Shown: positions 9,428 through 18,515, numbered from the stretch's first letter. The stretch is 37,733 nucleotides of DNA from Clostridiales bacterium DTU070 (GCA_001513105.1 LFSH01000090.1:1-37733); one strand, 5' to 3'. Notes: a model not told the origin generated them from the sequence alone. Numbers and translations: made by a program.

Positions 9428-9669
9428 ATAATCACCCTCATTGCAATATTCTTATTTTTTATTACCCGGTCCTTAACTTATCTAATCTTTTTTATTTTGC
9501 CCATTAAGCGGTTAAAACTGCATTCTTATGAGTTGGCAGTATATATCCGGTCTTATTTTTTCCACACCTTTCATGCAGAAAAACCAAGAATTAACGCAAA
9601 TTTACACAAGAATTCCAAATATCCGTCGATTATTGCCAGTTTTGGCGATCATTTTTTTCAATTATGTAC

Positions 9670-9698
9670 TTGTGTTTTTTTTGTTTCCATGTTATAGT
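9670..9698 (+). promoter_or_regulatory. Candidate promoter for the zinc-ribbon gene
   Basis: TTGTGT (9670-9675), a 17-bp spacer and TATAGT (9693-9698) are the best pair in the 400-bp gap between 9428 and 9828. This gives an untranslated leader of about 125 bases. Confidence 0.5.
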
Positions 9699-9731
9699 TT
9701 AATCTGCTAAGTCATTTTATAGATGAAGTAA

Positions 9732-9807
9732 TTGGATTAAATATGTTCCCTGAACCGGCCTCTTTAAATTATTTTGGAGCGTAGTGTCAAGAAATATTTA
9801 ATCCAAA
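9732..9807 (+). repeat. Long-range inverted repeat in the leader of the zinc-ribbon gene
   Basis: TTGGATTAAATAT (9732-9744, with one more pair) is the exact reverse complement of the segment at 9794-9807. The 49-nt interval between the arms would be looped out in the mRNA. The right arm ends 6 bases before AAGGAGG. The arms are A+T rich and might also be a duplicated operator. Confidence 0.5.
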
Positions 9808-9828
9808 ATAATTAAGGAGGTATGTAAA

Positions 9829-10017
9829 ATGGCTGATAAATATATAGTTTGCAAGGATTGCGGAACCGAATTTGTTTTCACCGAAGGAGAACAGGCTTTT
9901 TACAAGGAAAAGGGTTTTGAAAACGAGCCCCAGAGATGCCCCGAATGCAGAAGGGCAAGAAAAGCACAGAGAAACAACAGAACCAGCCATGGTCAGGGTG
10001 CAGGAAACAGATGGTAA
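9829..10017 (+). CDS. Small zinc-ribbon protein
   Basis: This encodes 62 residues with two CxxC pairs, CKDC near residue 9 and CPEC near residue 43, which together would bind one zinc ion. A basic C-terminal tail rich in Arg, Asn and Gly follows, suggesting nucleic-acid or ribosome contact. The family is known as a probable zinc-ribbon domain in Firmicutes and has no firm function. AAGGAGG lies 9 bases before the ATG, indicating efficient translation. It is a single-gene unit between a candidate promoter and a terminator. Confidence 0.88.
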   Translation: MADKYIVCKDCGTEFVFTEGEQAFYKEKGFENEPQRCPECRRARKAQRNNRTSHGQGAGNRW

Positions 10018-10022
10018 ACAAC

Positions 10023-10046
10023 AGGAGAGCAAATCGCTCTCCTTTT
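10023..10046 (+). terminator. Rho-independent terminator after the zinc-ribbon gene
   Basis: An 8-bp stem AGGAGAGC / GCTCTCCT with a 5-nt loop is followed by T4. The rest of the gap up to 10370 shows no gene. Confidence 0.8.
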
Positions 10047-10374
10047 CATTTTCCGGATTATACCCTTTTAATTTGAATATCGGCAGTATATTGATACCGG
10101 ATGGCATATAAACCCGGTATTTTTTAATGCGTTAAAACAGTACATTGGCAGAAGGTGTGCCGTTCATTCGGTGCAGGCCTGAATTTTAACATCTCATCAG
10201 CCCTTCCGAATTCATCGGCTTTTTTCATTCATTCCACGATATCTGTAAAACCTGACTGCAGCAAAAACTGAAACAGGAATAATAACATCATGGAATTGCC
10301 GAAAGGAACGCTTCCTTTTCAGATTGTGCAGTAAAGCCCGCGAAATCCAGCCCTGCAAAATTTACAGGTACCAA

Positions 10375-10403
10375 TTGATATCCCGGGAATAATACGGTAC
10401 AAT
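10375..10403 (+). promoter_or_regulatory. Promoter of the nuclease-helicase gene
   Basis: TTGATA (10375-10380), a 17-bp spacer and TACAAT (10398-10403) predict a start near 10410, about 40 bases ahead of the ATG. Confidence 0.65.
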
Positions 10404-10410
10404 ATTAAAG

Positions 10411-10422
10411 GAACGTTTGTTC
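10411..10422 (+). promoter_or_regulatory. LexA (SOS) box at the start site
   Basis: GAACGTTTGTTC fits the Gram-positive LexA core GAAC-N4-GTTC exactly and covers about +2 to +13 of the predicted transcript, a position where LexA would block transcription. Confidence 0.65.
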
Positions 10423-10450
10423 TGAATGTTCGATTCTATTTGGAGGAGCA

Positions 10451-12844
10451 ATGGAACCTATAAAAATAAACGTATCGGTGCGCGACCTGGTTTCCTTTTC
10501 TATTCCTGTTGACGACACGCGCACTTTTTCACTGGCTTCTGCTCATGAAGGCATCGAAGGCCATATGTTCATACACGGGCTCTTGAAACAGCGGATTGAA
10601 CCATTTGGTACATACCGGCAGGAGGTATCGGTATCCACAACCTTTTCCCATGACATTTTTCTGCTGCAGATTTCAGGAAGGCTGGACGGGCTAATTGAAA
10701 TGAACGGCGTTTTCACCCTTTGCGAGATCAAAACCACCGACAGGCAGCTGGACCTGCTGGATGATTCGTCCAATCCGGCTTATTGGGCCCAGGGGCGCTG
10801 TTACGCATATATTGTTGCAAAGGAAAAAGGTCTTAACAAAATCAATATCAACCTGTTGTATCTCCACCGCAAAACCAGGGAAATCCGAATGTTCGAGCAA
10901 ACGCTTACCTTTTCCGAACTTGAGAAATTCTTTCATTCACTTGTTTTCCCGTATATTAACAGCATTAAAAAGCATATTGAATGGCAGGATTTGCGCAACA
11001 ATTCGATCCATGAGCTGTCCTTCCCGTTTCCCGAATTCAGAAAAGGCCAACGGAAAATGAGCGCGGCAGTATTCAGGGCTATAAGGGACGGCAACAGGCA
11101 GTTTATTCAGGCACCTACGGGCATAGGCAAAACCCTTGGCGCAATGTTTCCGGCAATAAAAGCAATGGGCGAGGGCTTTGCTGATAAAATATTTTACCTT
11201 ACTGCACGGAACACCACCCAGGCTGTTGCCGTAAAAACATACGAAATGATGGCTGAAAAGGGGCTGCGCCTTAAAACATTGCAGATTACCGCAAAAGAGA
11301 AAGTGTGCTTTTCACCTGATACACAGTGCACCGAGGATGAATGCCCGTACCTGGCCGATTACCTTCAGAAATCAAGAAAAGTTATCTCAGGCATCCTGAA
11401 TGAAACCGATTTTTTCAACAGGGATTATATAGAACGCACGGCAAGGGAGAACGGACTTTGCCCTTTCGAACTGTCCCTTGATTTAAGCCTTTCTGCCGAT
11501 CTTATAATTTGCGACTACAACTATGTTTTTGATCCGCGTGTGTACCTGAAACGCTTTTTCCAGGACAAGCCTTCGGAAAAGGTCTGCCTTCTGATTGATG
11601 AAGCCCACAATCTTCCGGACAGGGCAAGGGAAATGTATTCCGCCGAATTAAGGCGCTCAATGATAAGAACGGTTTATCAGAAAATAAGGAAACCCCTGCC
11701 TCACCTTGCAAAATCACTTAAGAAGGTACGCAAAGCACTGTTATCGTATATTGATAAGACATCTGCCCGGTTTGCAGCCCGAAAACCCTTCCCATGGGTG
11801 ACGGATGATAACGCCCCGCCTTCTGAATTGATCAAGCCGGTTGAGAACTTCCTGTACCAGGCCGAAAGCGTGCTTAATGACGAAACACCATACCCGTTCA
11901 AGGACGAACTTGCGGCATTGTTTTTTGAACTTGTGCATTTTTCAAGGATTTATGATTTATACGGCGAAAACTATGCAACCGTTTACTGCCGGGAAAAAGG
12001 GGATTTTACCGTTAAGCTTCTCTGCATAGATCCTGCGCCGATGCTGAGGAAACGCATGGACAATTCTAAAGGCACGGTTTTTTTCTCGGCCACATTGTCA
12101 CCGCCTGCATATTTCAGGGAGGTCCTCGGCGGCAGTGAAGATGACGGTTTCCTGATACTCCCTTCCCCGTTCCCCCGTGAAAACCTGTATCTTTATATAG
12201 ACAACACCGTATCAACAAGGTACAGGCATCGTGACGATGCTCTTTCATACCTCGTTGAATGCATTCACAAATGTGTCAGCGCCAAAACAGGAAACTACAT
12301 GGTTTTCTTTCCTTCCTTCGAATATATGCAGAAAGCCGCAGGAGAATACATGAACAGGTATCCGGACGACATGCTGCTCATACAGGAGCAAAACATGGAC
12401 GAAAACCGGCGTGAAGAATTCCTGGCGCATTTTTCACAGTACGGTGAGAACACCCTCGTAGCTTTTGCAGTTATGGGTGGAATCTTTTCCGAAGGAATCG
12501 ACCTTAAGGGTGAATGCCTGTCGGGAGTGGTGGTTGTAGGTGTCGGACTGCCCAAAATATGCGAGGAAAGAGATATAATAAAAAGGTATTACCATAAAAA
12601 GAACGGTAAGGGCTTTGACTTTGCCTATACCTTCCCGGGGCTTAACAAGGTTCAGCAGGCAGCAGGACGGGTGATCCGGTCGGAGCATGACAGGGGTTTT
12701 GTCATACTGATCGATGACAGGTTTACAACGCCCAGATACAGGGAAATCATGCCATCTGAATGGTTTCCGCTGATAACTCCTAAACTGGGCAATAACCTGG
12801 CAGATGGCCTGAGAGATTTCTGGGGCGGTGAGAACTTCCGGTGA
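10451..12844 (+). CDS. PD-(D/E)XK nuclease fused to XPD/DinG-type DNA helicase
   Basis: This encodes 797 residues. Residues about 1-175 are a PD-(D/E)XK nuclease-like domain with GRLDG (Asp79) and EIK (92-94). The helicase part has Walker A APTGIGKT (221-228), a DEAD2-type iron-sulfur insertion with Cys286, Cys293, Cys298 and Cys337, a DEAH box (383-386) and the motif VI region QAAGRVIRSEHDRG near 740. It should unwind 5'-3' from single-stranded DNA and use an Fe-S cluster, as XPD and DinG do. A clean GGAGGAGC lies just before the ATG. A LexA box at the start site points to a role in DNA repair. A Cas4-like nuclease fused to DinG-like helicase is a known bacterial arrangement; no CRISPR or defence genes are nearby. 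Confidence 0.92.
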   Translation: MEPIKINVSVRDLVSFSIPVDDTRTFSLASAHEGIEGHMFIHGLLKQRIEPFGTYRQEVSVSTTFSHDIFLLQISGRLDGLIEMNGVFTLCEIKTTDRQLDLLDDSSNPAYWAQGRCYAYIVAKEKGLNKININLLYLHRKTREIRMFEQTLTFSELEKFFHSLVFPYINSIKKHIEWQDLRNNSIHELSFPFPEFRKGQRKMSAAVFRAIRDGNRQFIQAPTGIGKTLGAMFPAIKAMGEGFADKIFYLTARNTTQAVAVKTYEMMAEKGLRLKTLQITAKEKVCFSPDTQCTEDECPYLADYLQKSRKVISGILNETDFFNRDYIERTARENGLCPFELSLDLSLSADLIICDYNYVFDPRVYLKRFFQDKPSEKVCLLIDEAHNLPDRAREMYSAELRRSMIRTVYQKIRKPLPHLAKSLKKVRKALLSYIDKTSARFAARKPFPWVTDDNAPPSELIKPVENFLYQAESVLNDETPYPFKDELAALFFELVHFSRIYDLYGENYATVYCREKGDFTVKLLCIDPAPMLRKRMDNSKGTVFFSATLSPPAYFREVLGGSEDDGFLILPSPFPRENLYLYIDNTVSTRYRHRDDALSYLVECIHKCVSAKTGNYMVFFPSFEYMQKAAGEYMNRYPDDMLLIQEQNMDENRREEFLAHFSQYGENTLVAFAVMGGIFSEGIDLKGECLSGVVVVGVGLPKICEERDIIKRYYHKKNGKGFDFAYTFPGLNKVQQAAGRVIRSEHDRGFVILIDDRFTTPRYREIMPSEWFPLITPKLGNNLADGLRDFWGGENFR

Positions 12845-12848
12845 AATG

Positions 12849-12879
12849 AAAAAGCACCTGCAGTCAAATACAGGTGCTT
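12849..12879. terminator. Terminator between the helicase and lacI-type genes
   Basis: A 9-bp stem AAGCACCTG / CAGGTGCTT (12852-12860 and 12871-12879) closes a 10-nt loop. The minus strand has the better T tract, so it mainly ends the LacI-type gene. Confidence 0.75.
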
Positions 12880-12897
12880 CAGCTTTCTGACGCCCGT

Positions 12898-13917
12898 CTA
12901 TGTAATTGAGATAACACTGTCTCTTTCCACAAGGGTCACTCCAAGGGTGGTTTTGCAAAAGATTCTTTTTTCCCTTTCCATCATGTAAATGAGGTTTTCC
13001 ACCGCGAGCTGGCCAAGTGCATTTTTGTCAACGTTTATTGTGGTAAGTTTCGGATCGGTAATGGTGCAGAACGGCATATCGTCAAAGCCTACAACCGAAA
13101 CCTCTTCGGGAATCCTGACATTACTCTCTTTCAATGCTTTCATCGCACCAAAGGCTATTATATCATTATCGGCGACAAAGGCCGTCGGAAGGTGGGTCTT
13201 CTTCGACAACGCCTTCATCATATCAGCATAGGCCCCGTCCATAGTCGGAAGCAAATGTATTGTATGCCTGCTGTTCGGCACAAGACCTGCTTCAGCCATT
13301 GCCTTTAAATACCCTTCATATCTTTCCCTGAAATTCTGGATGGGTATCGAGCTCTTTAAATAGCCTATTTCCCTGTGTCCCCTGTCCAAAAGGTATTTCG
13401 TGGCCCTATAAAGGCCGCTTATATTATCTATTACAACGTAATTCGCGTTTATATTCATAAAATAGCTGTCAAGCAGCAGAACAGGCACTTCCAGTTCAGA
13501 ATACTTCAAAAAGTCCTGCTCTTCCATCTCGGTACCCAAAAGGAGCATTCCGTCTATCGAGTTATCCTTAATCTCCTTCTGAAGCGCATCAACATCCGAA
13601 GAGTCGGACAGGTATTTTATGATCAGCTGGTATGAATAGTGCCTGGACTTTGACTCTATTCCTTCTATCAGGGCATGGAAAAAAGGTGTGTCGGTGACCA
13701 CCTTCGAGTGTTTCCTGTATATCGCAAGCTGAAGTTTTCCATTGTTCCTGTAATTTGCTTTTTTCAACGGTGACAGGGAATAGCCCAGCTCTTTTGCTAT
13801 TTTAAAGACTTTCTCCCTTGTTGCCTCGCTGATACCGGGCTTGTTGTTCAAAACCATTGAAACCGTTGCTGTTGATACATTTGCTTTCTGTGCAATTTCG
13901 TGGATTGTAACGCCCAA
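12898..13917 (-). CDS. LacI-family transcriptional regulator of the sugar locus
   Basis: This encodes about 340 residues. The first 25 residues hold the LacI helix-turn-helix (VTIHEIAQKANVSTATVSMV), followed by the hinge region. A periplasmic-binding-protein-like effector domain occupies about 60-335, with the usual signatures VVIDN, PTAFVADNDIIAFGAMKAL and SVVGFDDMPF. I chose TTG at 13917 because AAAGGGTG is 8 bases upstream and the HTH starts right after it; the longer frame from 13959 has no binding site and overlaps the promoter. It is transcribed alone, downstream of the GH genes and ABC importer it probably represses. Its effector is likely a rhamnose- or apiose-containing sugar, by context only. 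Confidence 0.93.
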   Translation of the reverse strand: MGVTIHEIAQKANVSTATVSMVLNNKPGISEATREKVFKIAKELGYSLSPLKKANYRNNGKLQLAIYRKHSKVVTDTPFFHALIEGIESKSRHYSYQLIIKYLSDSSDVDALQKEIKDNSIDGMLLLGTEMEEQDFLKYSELEVPVLLLDSYFMNINANYVVIDNISGLYRATKYLLDRGHREIGYLKSSIPIQNFRERYEGYLKAMAEAGLVPNSRHTIHLLPTMDGAYADMMKALSKKTHLPTAFVADNDIIAFGAMKALKESNVRIPEEVSVVGFDDMPFCTITDPKLTTINVDKNALGQLAVENLIYMMEREKRIFCKTTLGVTLVERDSVISIT

Positions 13918-13949
13918 AAATGTACACCCTTTCGTAATTACTAACAGTA

Positions 13950-13978
13950 AGTTTACCATATTAACTCAGTTTTTGCAA
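13950..13978 (-). promoter_or_regulatory. Promoter of the LacI-type gene
   Basis: On the minus strand TTGCAA (13973-13978), a 17-bp spacer and TAAACT (13950-13955) with a preceding TGG. A short inverted pair TTAC-N5-GTAA lies just downstream and may be an autoregulatory site. Confidence 0.6.
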
Positions 13979-14025
13979 TAAAGGCTACTTTAACTGGTAT
14001 AGTGTTTTTTATTGTTATCATGTTG

Positions 14026-14082
14026 CTGAACTGCCCCGCTCCTGCAAACACAGCGGCTGTTTCCGGACATTCGTACGATATC
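14026..14082. repeat. 57-bp direct repeat, copy A
   Basis: This copy matches 14249-14305 at 45 of 57 positions. Both begin with CTGAACTGCCC and end with ACGATATC. It lies in the gap between the MGH1-like gene and the LacI-type gene. Confidence 0.75.
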
Positions 14083-14248
14083 TTCTCCTTATAGCCCAAG
14101 TGTTTTAAGATATCGTGCAATGCGAGGAAGCTCTTAGCGGAGTGCAGCTTAGAGATGGGCGAAAAGAAGCAAGGACAAGCAAGCCACCGGAGCAAAAATG
14201 CACCTGGTGTTTTTTCATAAACACTTTTCCTGTTTCGGCTTGCCCGAG

Positions 14249-14305
14249 CTGAACTGCCCAGCTCTTGCAAACGAAGCGTTCGCTTCTGAGCATTCGCACG
14301 ATATC
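14249..14305. repeat. 57-bp direct repeat, copy B
   Basis: This copy starts 12 bases past the stop codon of the minus-strand glycosidase. On the minus strand it contains small hairpins (GAAGC-GAAC-GCTTC and, with flanking bases, GAGCTG/CAGCTC). The 166-bp middle segment between the copies contains GATATCGTGC at 14109-14118, an inverted match to the end of this copy, so the element may be composite. No gene could be supported in 13979-14317. Confidence 0.75.
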
Positions 14306-14317
14306 CAATCTCATCAG

Positions 14318-15598
14318 TTACAGGTAATCAAACACGCTGAACCCTTCGGTAAGCTCCTGAATCATGTTCACCGCAAGCATGTTCCAGTTCAGAAAACCGG
14401 GATTCATAATCGGTTCACCTGTTTCCGGATTATAATATTCATGCAGCGAACCTGTTTTCCTGTAATCCTCACCCAAAAGCAGCAGTGTTTTGTCGCAAAG
14501 CTCGGCTGCTTCCTTCCTGTATCCGTAATTCAGAAGCCCGCGGAAAACAACATAGTTAACCACAAGCCAGACAGGCCCGAGCCAGTTCGACGGATTAATT
14601 GTGGGCTCAAGATTGTACATCTTTTCATCTTTCGCAAGGGCACGAATACCAAAATCAGAGCAAAACGTATCCCTGTTTTCCATATGCTTTCGGACAAGGT
14701 GTTCTGCCTGATTTTTGTCCGCGATTCCCGAATACATCGGAATAAAGCCTGTCCATGCCTGGATCTTTATGGGAAGTGTTTTCCAGAACACGCCCAATCC
14801 TTTATGGAACCAGTCGTAACTGCGGGTTTTAATGTCCACATCCACTGAATAGAAGAATTTATCCTTCGGATCATAACATTCCTTCTGAATTGCCTCGCAC
14901 AGTTTATCCGCCTTTTCGGTATAATAACCGGCTCTTTCGCTTTGCCCCGTGTTTTTGAGTATTTTCGCCATTGAACGCATTTCCTTTACCATGAACGCAT
15001 TAAGGTATATGCTTGCGGTGGAAAAGCGCGGACGGCCGAAAACCGCAGGATCGTTGTCCATTCCGATCATAACGTCATCAGCCCATACATATAATCCGCA
15101 GTTTTCGTTGAAATAATGCCTGTCATAACATTCAAAGTATTTCTCAAGGTTAACGATATATTTTTCAAGCCATGAAAAGGAGCCTGTCAAACCGCTTACA
15201 AGGCATGACTGCTGGCACAGGAAAGGCTTGTGCATGTTCAGGATAACGCCGTCCCTGTGCTTTTGTATCAAATAAGGTTCCTCGTTCTCACCCTGGTTGA
15301 ACTTGCTTACCATCATAGGGATGTAACCGTCTTCAAGCTGGAAGTCAAAGAAGTTCAGAACATTTCCCATGGCGCCTTCGGTCAGTTTTTTTCTGAATGC
15401 ACCGCCGTCATTAAGAGTCCTTTCATAGGCAATAAGCGCATAAACCGTCCAGAACGAATCCCAGTCCCATAGGTTTCCGTCATAAACCGAGCCCGGATCT
15501 ATAAACGGATATTTAAAAAGATCGTTCGGTGACTTAAACACCCTGTCTGCATTTTTTGATATATATTCAGTTATATTTTCATAGTATCCCCTGTTCAT
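14318..15598 (-). CDS. MGH1/GH63/trehalase-like (alpha/alpha)6-barrel glycosidase
   Basis: This encodes 426 residues, all one (alpha/alpha)6-barrel. It has the GH37/GH63-type signatures LWDWDSFW near residue 45 (candidate acid Asp), GPVWLVVNY near 355 and LHEYYNPETGEP near 400 (candidate base Glu). Proteins of this group act on alpha-glucosides, mannosylglycerate or other alpha-linked sugars; the substrate here cannot be read from sequence. No signal peptide is present, so it works in the cytoplasm on imported sugars. The ATG at 15598 follows GGAAGGTGG; a GTG three codons upstream lies inside that site. It is last in the binding-protein/permease/GH78 unit but is separated from GH78 by a hairpin. 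Confidence 0.85.
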   Translation of the reverse strand: MNRGYYENITEYISKNADRVFKSPNDLFKYPFIDPGSVYDGNLWDWDSFWTVYALIAYERTLNDGGAFRKKLTEGAMGNVLNFFDFQLEDGYIPMMVSKFNQGENEEPYLIQKHRDGVILNMHKPFLCQQSCLVSGLTGSFSWLEKYIVNLEKYFECYDRHYFNENCGLYVWADDVMIGMDNDPAVFGRPRFSTASIYLNAFMVKEMRSMAKILKNTGQSERAGYYTEKADKLCEAIQKECYDPKDKFFYSVDVDIKTRSYDWFHKGLGVFWKTLPIKIQAWTGFIPMYSGIADKNQAEHLVRKHMENRDTFCSDFGIRALAKDEKMYNLEPTINPSNWLGPVWLVVNYVVFRGLLNYGYRKEAAELCDKTLLLLGEDYRKTGSLHEYYNPETGEPIMNPGFLNWNMLAVNMIQELTEGFSVFDYL

Positions 15599-15653
15599 AT
15601 AATCCACCTTCCGATTATATAATTAAAGTTCCGGATTTTCGGAAACGCTGTTT

Positions 15654-15680
15654 AAAAGGCGGTGAGCCCTTCACCGCCTT
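15654..15680 (-). terminator. Intercistronic hairpin after GH78
   Basis: A perfect 10-bp stem AAGGCGGTGA / TCACCGCCTT with a 5-nt loop. The T tract on the minus strand is short, so it may be a partial terminator that lowers expression of the following glycosidase. Confidence 0.6.
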
Positions 15681-15697
15681 CTGACGCCTTATAAATA

Positions 15698-18481
15698 CTA
15701 ATAAGCCTGAATCCCGCTCAGTTTTTCGTCTATTTCTTTCAGCGTGTTTTCATCAATTTTTAAAAGGCCCTGCCTTATGAAGTCGCAAATACTGCGTTCT
15801 CCTGCCATCATCGTGAACAGCATCCAGTTTGTCATTTCAGGCAAATATGTTTTAACGATTTCAACAGCCTCACTGTTCTGATATATCTCGCTCATCGGGG
15901 TATCCGCGCCGAACATTTTCCTGTACGGTTTTTCAGGTTTGTACGTGAAGGTATACTCTCCGCATTCAAGTTCGTGGACGCCCTGTAGATCAGTCCCTTC
16001 TGTATCGGGCAGGACCAGTTCGGCCGTTGTATTGAACGGAACCCTGAAGTAGAACGAAACAGAACCGTCTTCGTTAATGTTCCACCTGCTGATTATTTTG
16101 CCTGCGGGCGACATAAACTCGGCATTCAGTGATTTCAAAAGGTAATTCGGCTGCGGCCTGAGCCTGAACCTCCTGAATCCCGGCGCATTTTCAACCGGTT
16201 GTATTCCCGCTGCATTTCTGTAGATCCATTCCACGATCGAACCATAGGCGTAGTGATTCAACGAATTCATGCCCGTGTCACTGATTTTTCCGTTGGGGAG
16301 TACTGAATTCCATCTTTCCCATATCGTTGTCGCTCCCATTGTAATGGGATACAGCCAGCCCGGATAATCAAGGTTTGTAAGAAGCCTGTATGAGATATCG
16401 TTGCTTCCGTGTTCCGAAAGAACCCGGCATAAATACGGAGTACCAAGAAAGCCCGTGCGCAGATGGTACCCGGTCTGCTTCAGTTTCATCCTTAAATCAA
16501 AGGCAATCCTTTCCTTCCATTCATCGGGTACCAAATCCATGTAAAGCGCAATAACATGGGCTGTCTGTGTATTCACTGCCAAACGCCCTGTCTCGGTAAA
16601 ATACTCTTTGCGTATGGCGCTTTTTATCTCCTCGGAAAGGTTACGGTAATACTCCGCGTCTTCATTCCTGTTCAAAACCCGGGCTGCCTTTGAAACGATG
16701 CCCGCTGAATAACTGTAAAATGCGCTGGCAAGGTATGCGGGTTCGGTTCCGCCGAAGCGGTTTAGCGGGTCCTCAACGTCAAGTGACAACCAGTCTCCAT
16801 AATGGAAATCATTCACCCACAGTCTTTTCCCGCCTGCAGCCTCGTCCCTGCTTTTAATATAGTCAACCCAGGCCTTCATGCTGTCATACTGCTGTTCCAG
16901 GATTGAAACATCGCCATAGTACAGGTACATGTTCCATGGGATTATAACCGCGGCATCACCCCATCCGCATGCCCCGTTCTGTTTTACGTCGTGGGCGGGC
17001 ACAACCACAGGAACATTCCCGCCGCGGGTTTTCTGTTCCTGTTTCAGGTCGTACAGGAACTTGTTGAAAAAGGCGTAAACGTCCATGTTAAACGCAGCTG
17101 TCCCTGAAAATACCTGGGCGTCTCCTGTCCAGCCCATTCTCTCGTCACGCTGCGGACAGTCTGTAGGAACATCAAGGAAATTCCCCTTCTGCCCCCACAG
17201 GGCATTTAAAAACAGCCTGTCAACCAGGGGATTGCTTGTTGTAATATTTCCTGTCTGCTCCATGTCGGAATAAAGGACAAGGCCTGTAAAATCATCTATG
17301 TTCACTTCGCCTTCCCATTTTGTAAGTTTTACGTACCTGAACCCGTAAAACGTGAAATGAGGCCTTACCTTCTTTTCTTTTCCGTCGGAAATATAATGAA
17401 ACTCACATTTGGCAGTCCTCAAATTATCCCTGTAAAAATTCCCGTCCTGCAGGACCTCGCCGAACTGCAGCATTATCTCGGATCCTTTCGGTGCCCGGTT
17501 CGCAAATTCAAGCCATCCCACCATGTTCTGACCCATGTCAATAACGGTTTCCCCGGCAGGAGTATGAATTATTTCCACAGGCTTTATACGTTCCTTTATT
17601 TTAATTACAGGGCTTCGCCTCGGCTCAAGTTTTTTCGTATCCAAATCAATAATGCTTACGGGATATACGGTATCGTCGCAAAAAGTGTCGTCATATATCT
17701 CGCCGTCAAAAATACTGCTGTCCAGGACCTTTGATTTCTTGGCCTTCCAGCTTGCATCGGTATAAAAGATCCCTGTGCTGCCGTCATCGTAAACCACGTG
17801 AATTTCACAGATAACGGCGAACCTGTCACCGTACCGGAACAATTCCTTCCTGTTCAGCCCGTAACGCCCCTTGTACCAGCCGTTGCCAAGCATAAACTCA
17901 ATACTGTTTACGCCTTTTTTAAGGCTGCCGGTTATATCATAAACCTGGTATGGTATCCACTTGTCGTATGCTACAAGCCCTGGGGACAGATAATCATCAC
18001 CGGTTTTTTCGCCGTTTACTGACATCTCGTACAAACCCAGGCCGCAGACATAGGCCCGTGCACTGGCAACGTTCTTCTCAAGTCTGATGTCAGAGAAAAC
18101 CACCGGGTGAAATGAGGGATCAAAGTCGGGAGTAATCCATTTGGCCTGCCACGGTTCATTCATTTTGGATGTTTCAAACCAGGCAGTTTCGCTTTCCGCA
18201 ACACTTCCGTCGTCGCCCCATACACAAACCCTCCAGTAATACCTTGTCCGAGGCTTAATCTCGATATCCGGCCGGTATGAAATACTGTCAATGTCTTCCC
18301 TTTTACCGCTGTCAAATATGATATTTCTGAACCCGTCATCGGTGGAAACCTCAACACGGGCAGCCGCCTGGCGTTTTGCACCTTCGGATTCAACAATCCA
18401 TGATAGCCCGGGTTTGTCCGTCATTGCAAAACCCAGCGGGTTCCTTAACCTGTTGGTTTTTAAACCAGTAATTCGCATCAT
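15698..18481 (-). CDS. GH78 alpha-L-rhamnosidase
   Basis: This encodes 927 residues and removes terminal alpha-L-rhamnose from oligosaccharides or glycosides. Domain order: an N-terminal beta-sandwich (about 1-105), the Bac_rhamnosid_N domain (about 130-300), a concanavalin-like linker domain (about 310-410), the (alpha/alpha)6 catalytic barrel (about 420-770) and a C-terminal beta-sandwich. The catalytic acid motif CPQRDERMGWTGD and the base motif TTIWERWN are both present. The last 70 residues form an extra helical tail beyond the beta-sandwich. There is no signal peptide. It lies 34 bases behind the second permease gene and so is co-transcribed with the importer, consistent with intracellular cleavage of imported rhamnogalacturonan or rhamnoside fragments. 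Two ATG codons occur in tandem at the start, preceded by AAGGGG. Confidence 0.95.
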   Translation of the reverse strand: MMRITGLKTNRLRNPLGFAMTDKPGLSWIVESEGAKRQAAARVEVSTDDGFRNIIFDSGKREDIDSISYRPDIEIKPRTRYYWRVCVWGDDGSVAESETAWFETSKMNEPWQAKWITPDFDPSFHPVVFSDIRLEKNVASARAYVCGLGLYEMSVNGEKTGDDYLSPGLVAYDKWIPYQVYDITGSLKKGVNSIEFMLGNGWYKGRYGLNRKELFRYGDRFAVICEIHVVYDDGSTGIFYTDASWKAKKSKVLDSSIFDGEIYDDTFCDDTVYPVSIIDLDTKKLEPRRSPVIKIKERIKPVEIIHTPAGETVIDMGQNMVGWLEFANRAPKGSEIMLQFGEVLQDGNFYRDNLRTAKCEFHYISDGKEKKVRPHFTFYGFRYVKLTKWEGEVNIDDFTGLVLYSDMEQTGNITTSNPLVDRLFLNALWGQKGNFLDVPTDCPQRDERMGWTGDAQVFSGTAAFNMDVYAFFNKFLYDLKQEQKTRGGNVPVVVPAHDVKQNGACGWGDAAVIIPWNMYLYYGDVSILEQQYDSMKAWVDYIKSRDEAAGGKRLWVNDFHYGDWLSLDVEDPLNRFGGTEPAYLASAFYSYSAGIVSKAARVLNRNEDAEYYRNLSEEIKSAIRKEYFTETGRLAVNTQTAHVIALYMDLVPDEWKERIAFDLRMKLKQTGYHLRTGFLGTPYLCRVLSEHGSNDISYRLLTNLDYPGWLYPITMGATTIWERWNSVLPNGKISDTGMNSLNHYAYGSIVEWIYRNAAGIQPVENAPGFRRFRLRPQPNYLLKSLNAEFMSPAGKIISRWNINEDGSVSFYFRVPFNTTAELVLPDTEGTDLQGVHELECGEYTFTYKPEKPYRKMFGADTPMSEIYQNSEAVEIVKTYLPEMTNWMLFTMMAGERSICDFIRQGLLKIDENTLKEIDEKLSGIQAY

Positions 18482-18515
18482 TCACATTACCCCTTGCTTT
18501 GTTTTTTAATCTTTT

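Noticed and set aside
10451-12844. The nuclease-helicase as a CRISPR-associated (Cas4/DinG) gene
   Set aside because: No CRISPR array or other cas gene is present in the window, and a LexA box suggests general DNA repair.
13953-14314. Minus-strand reading frames of 105 and 69 codons in the repeat region
   Set aside because: No ribosome binding site, no recognisable family, and they run through the 57-bp repeats; most likely open by chance.
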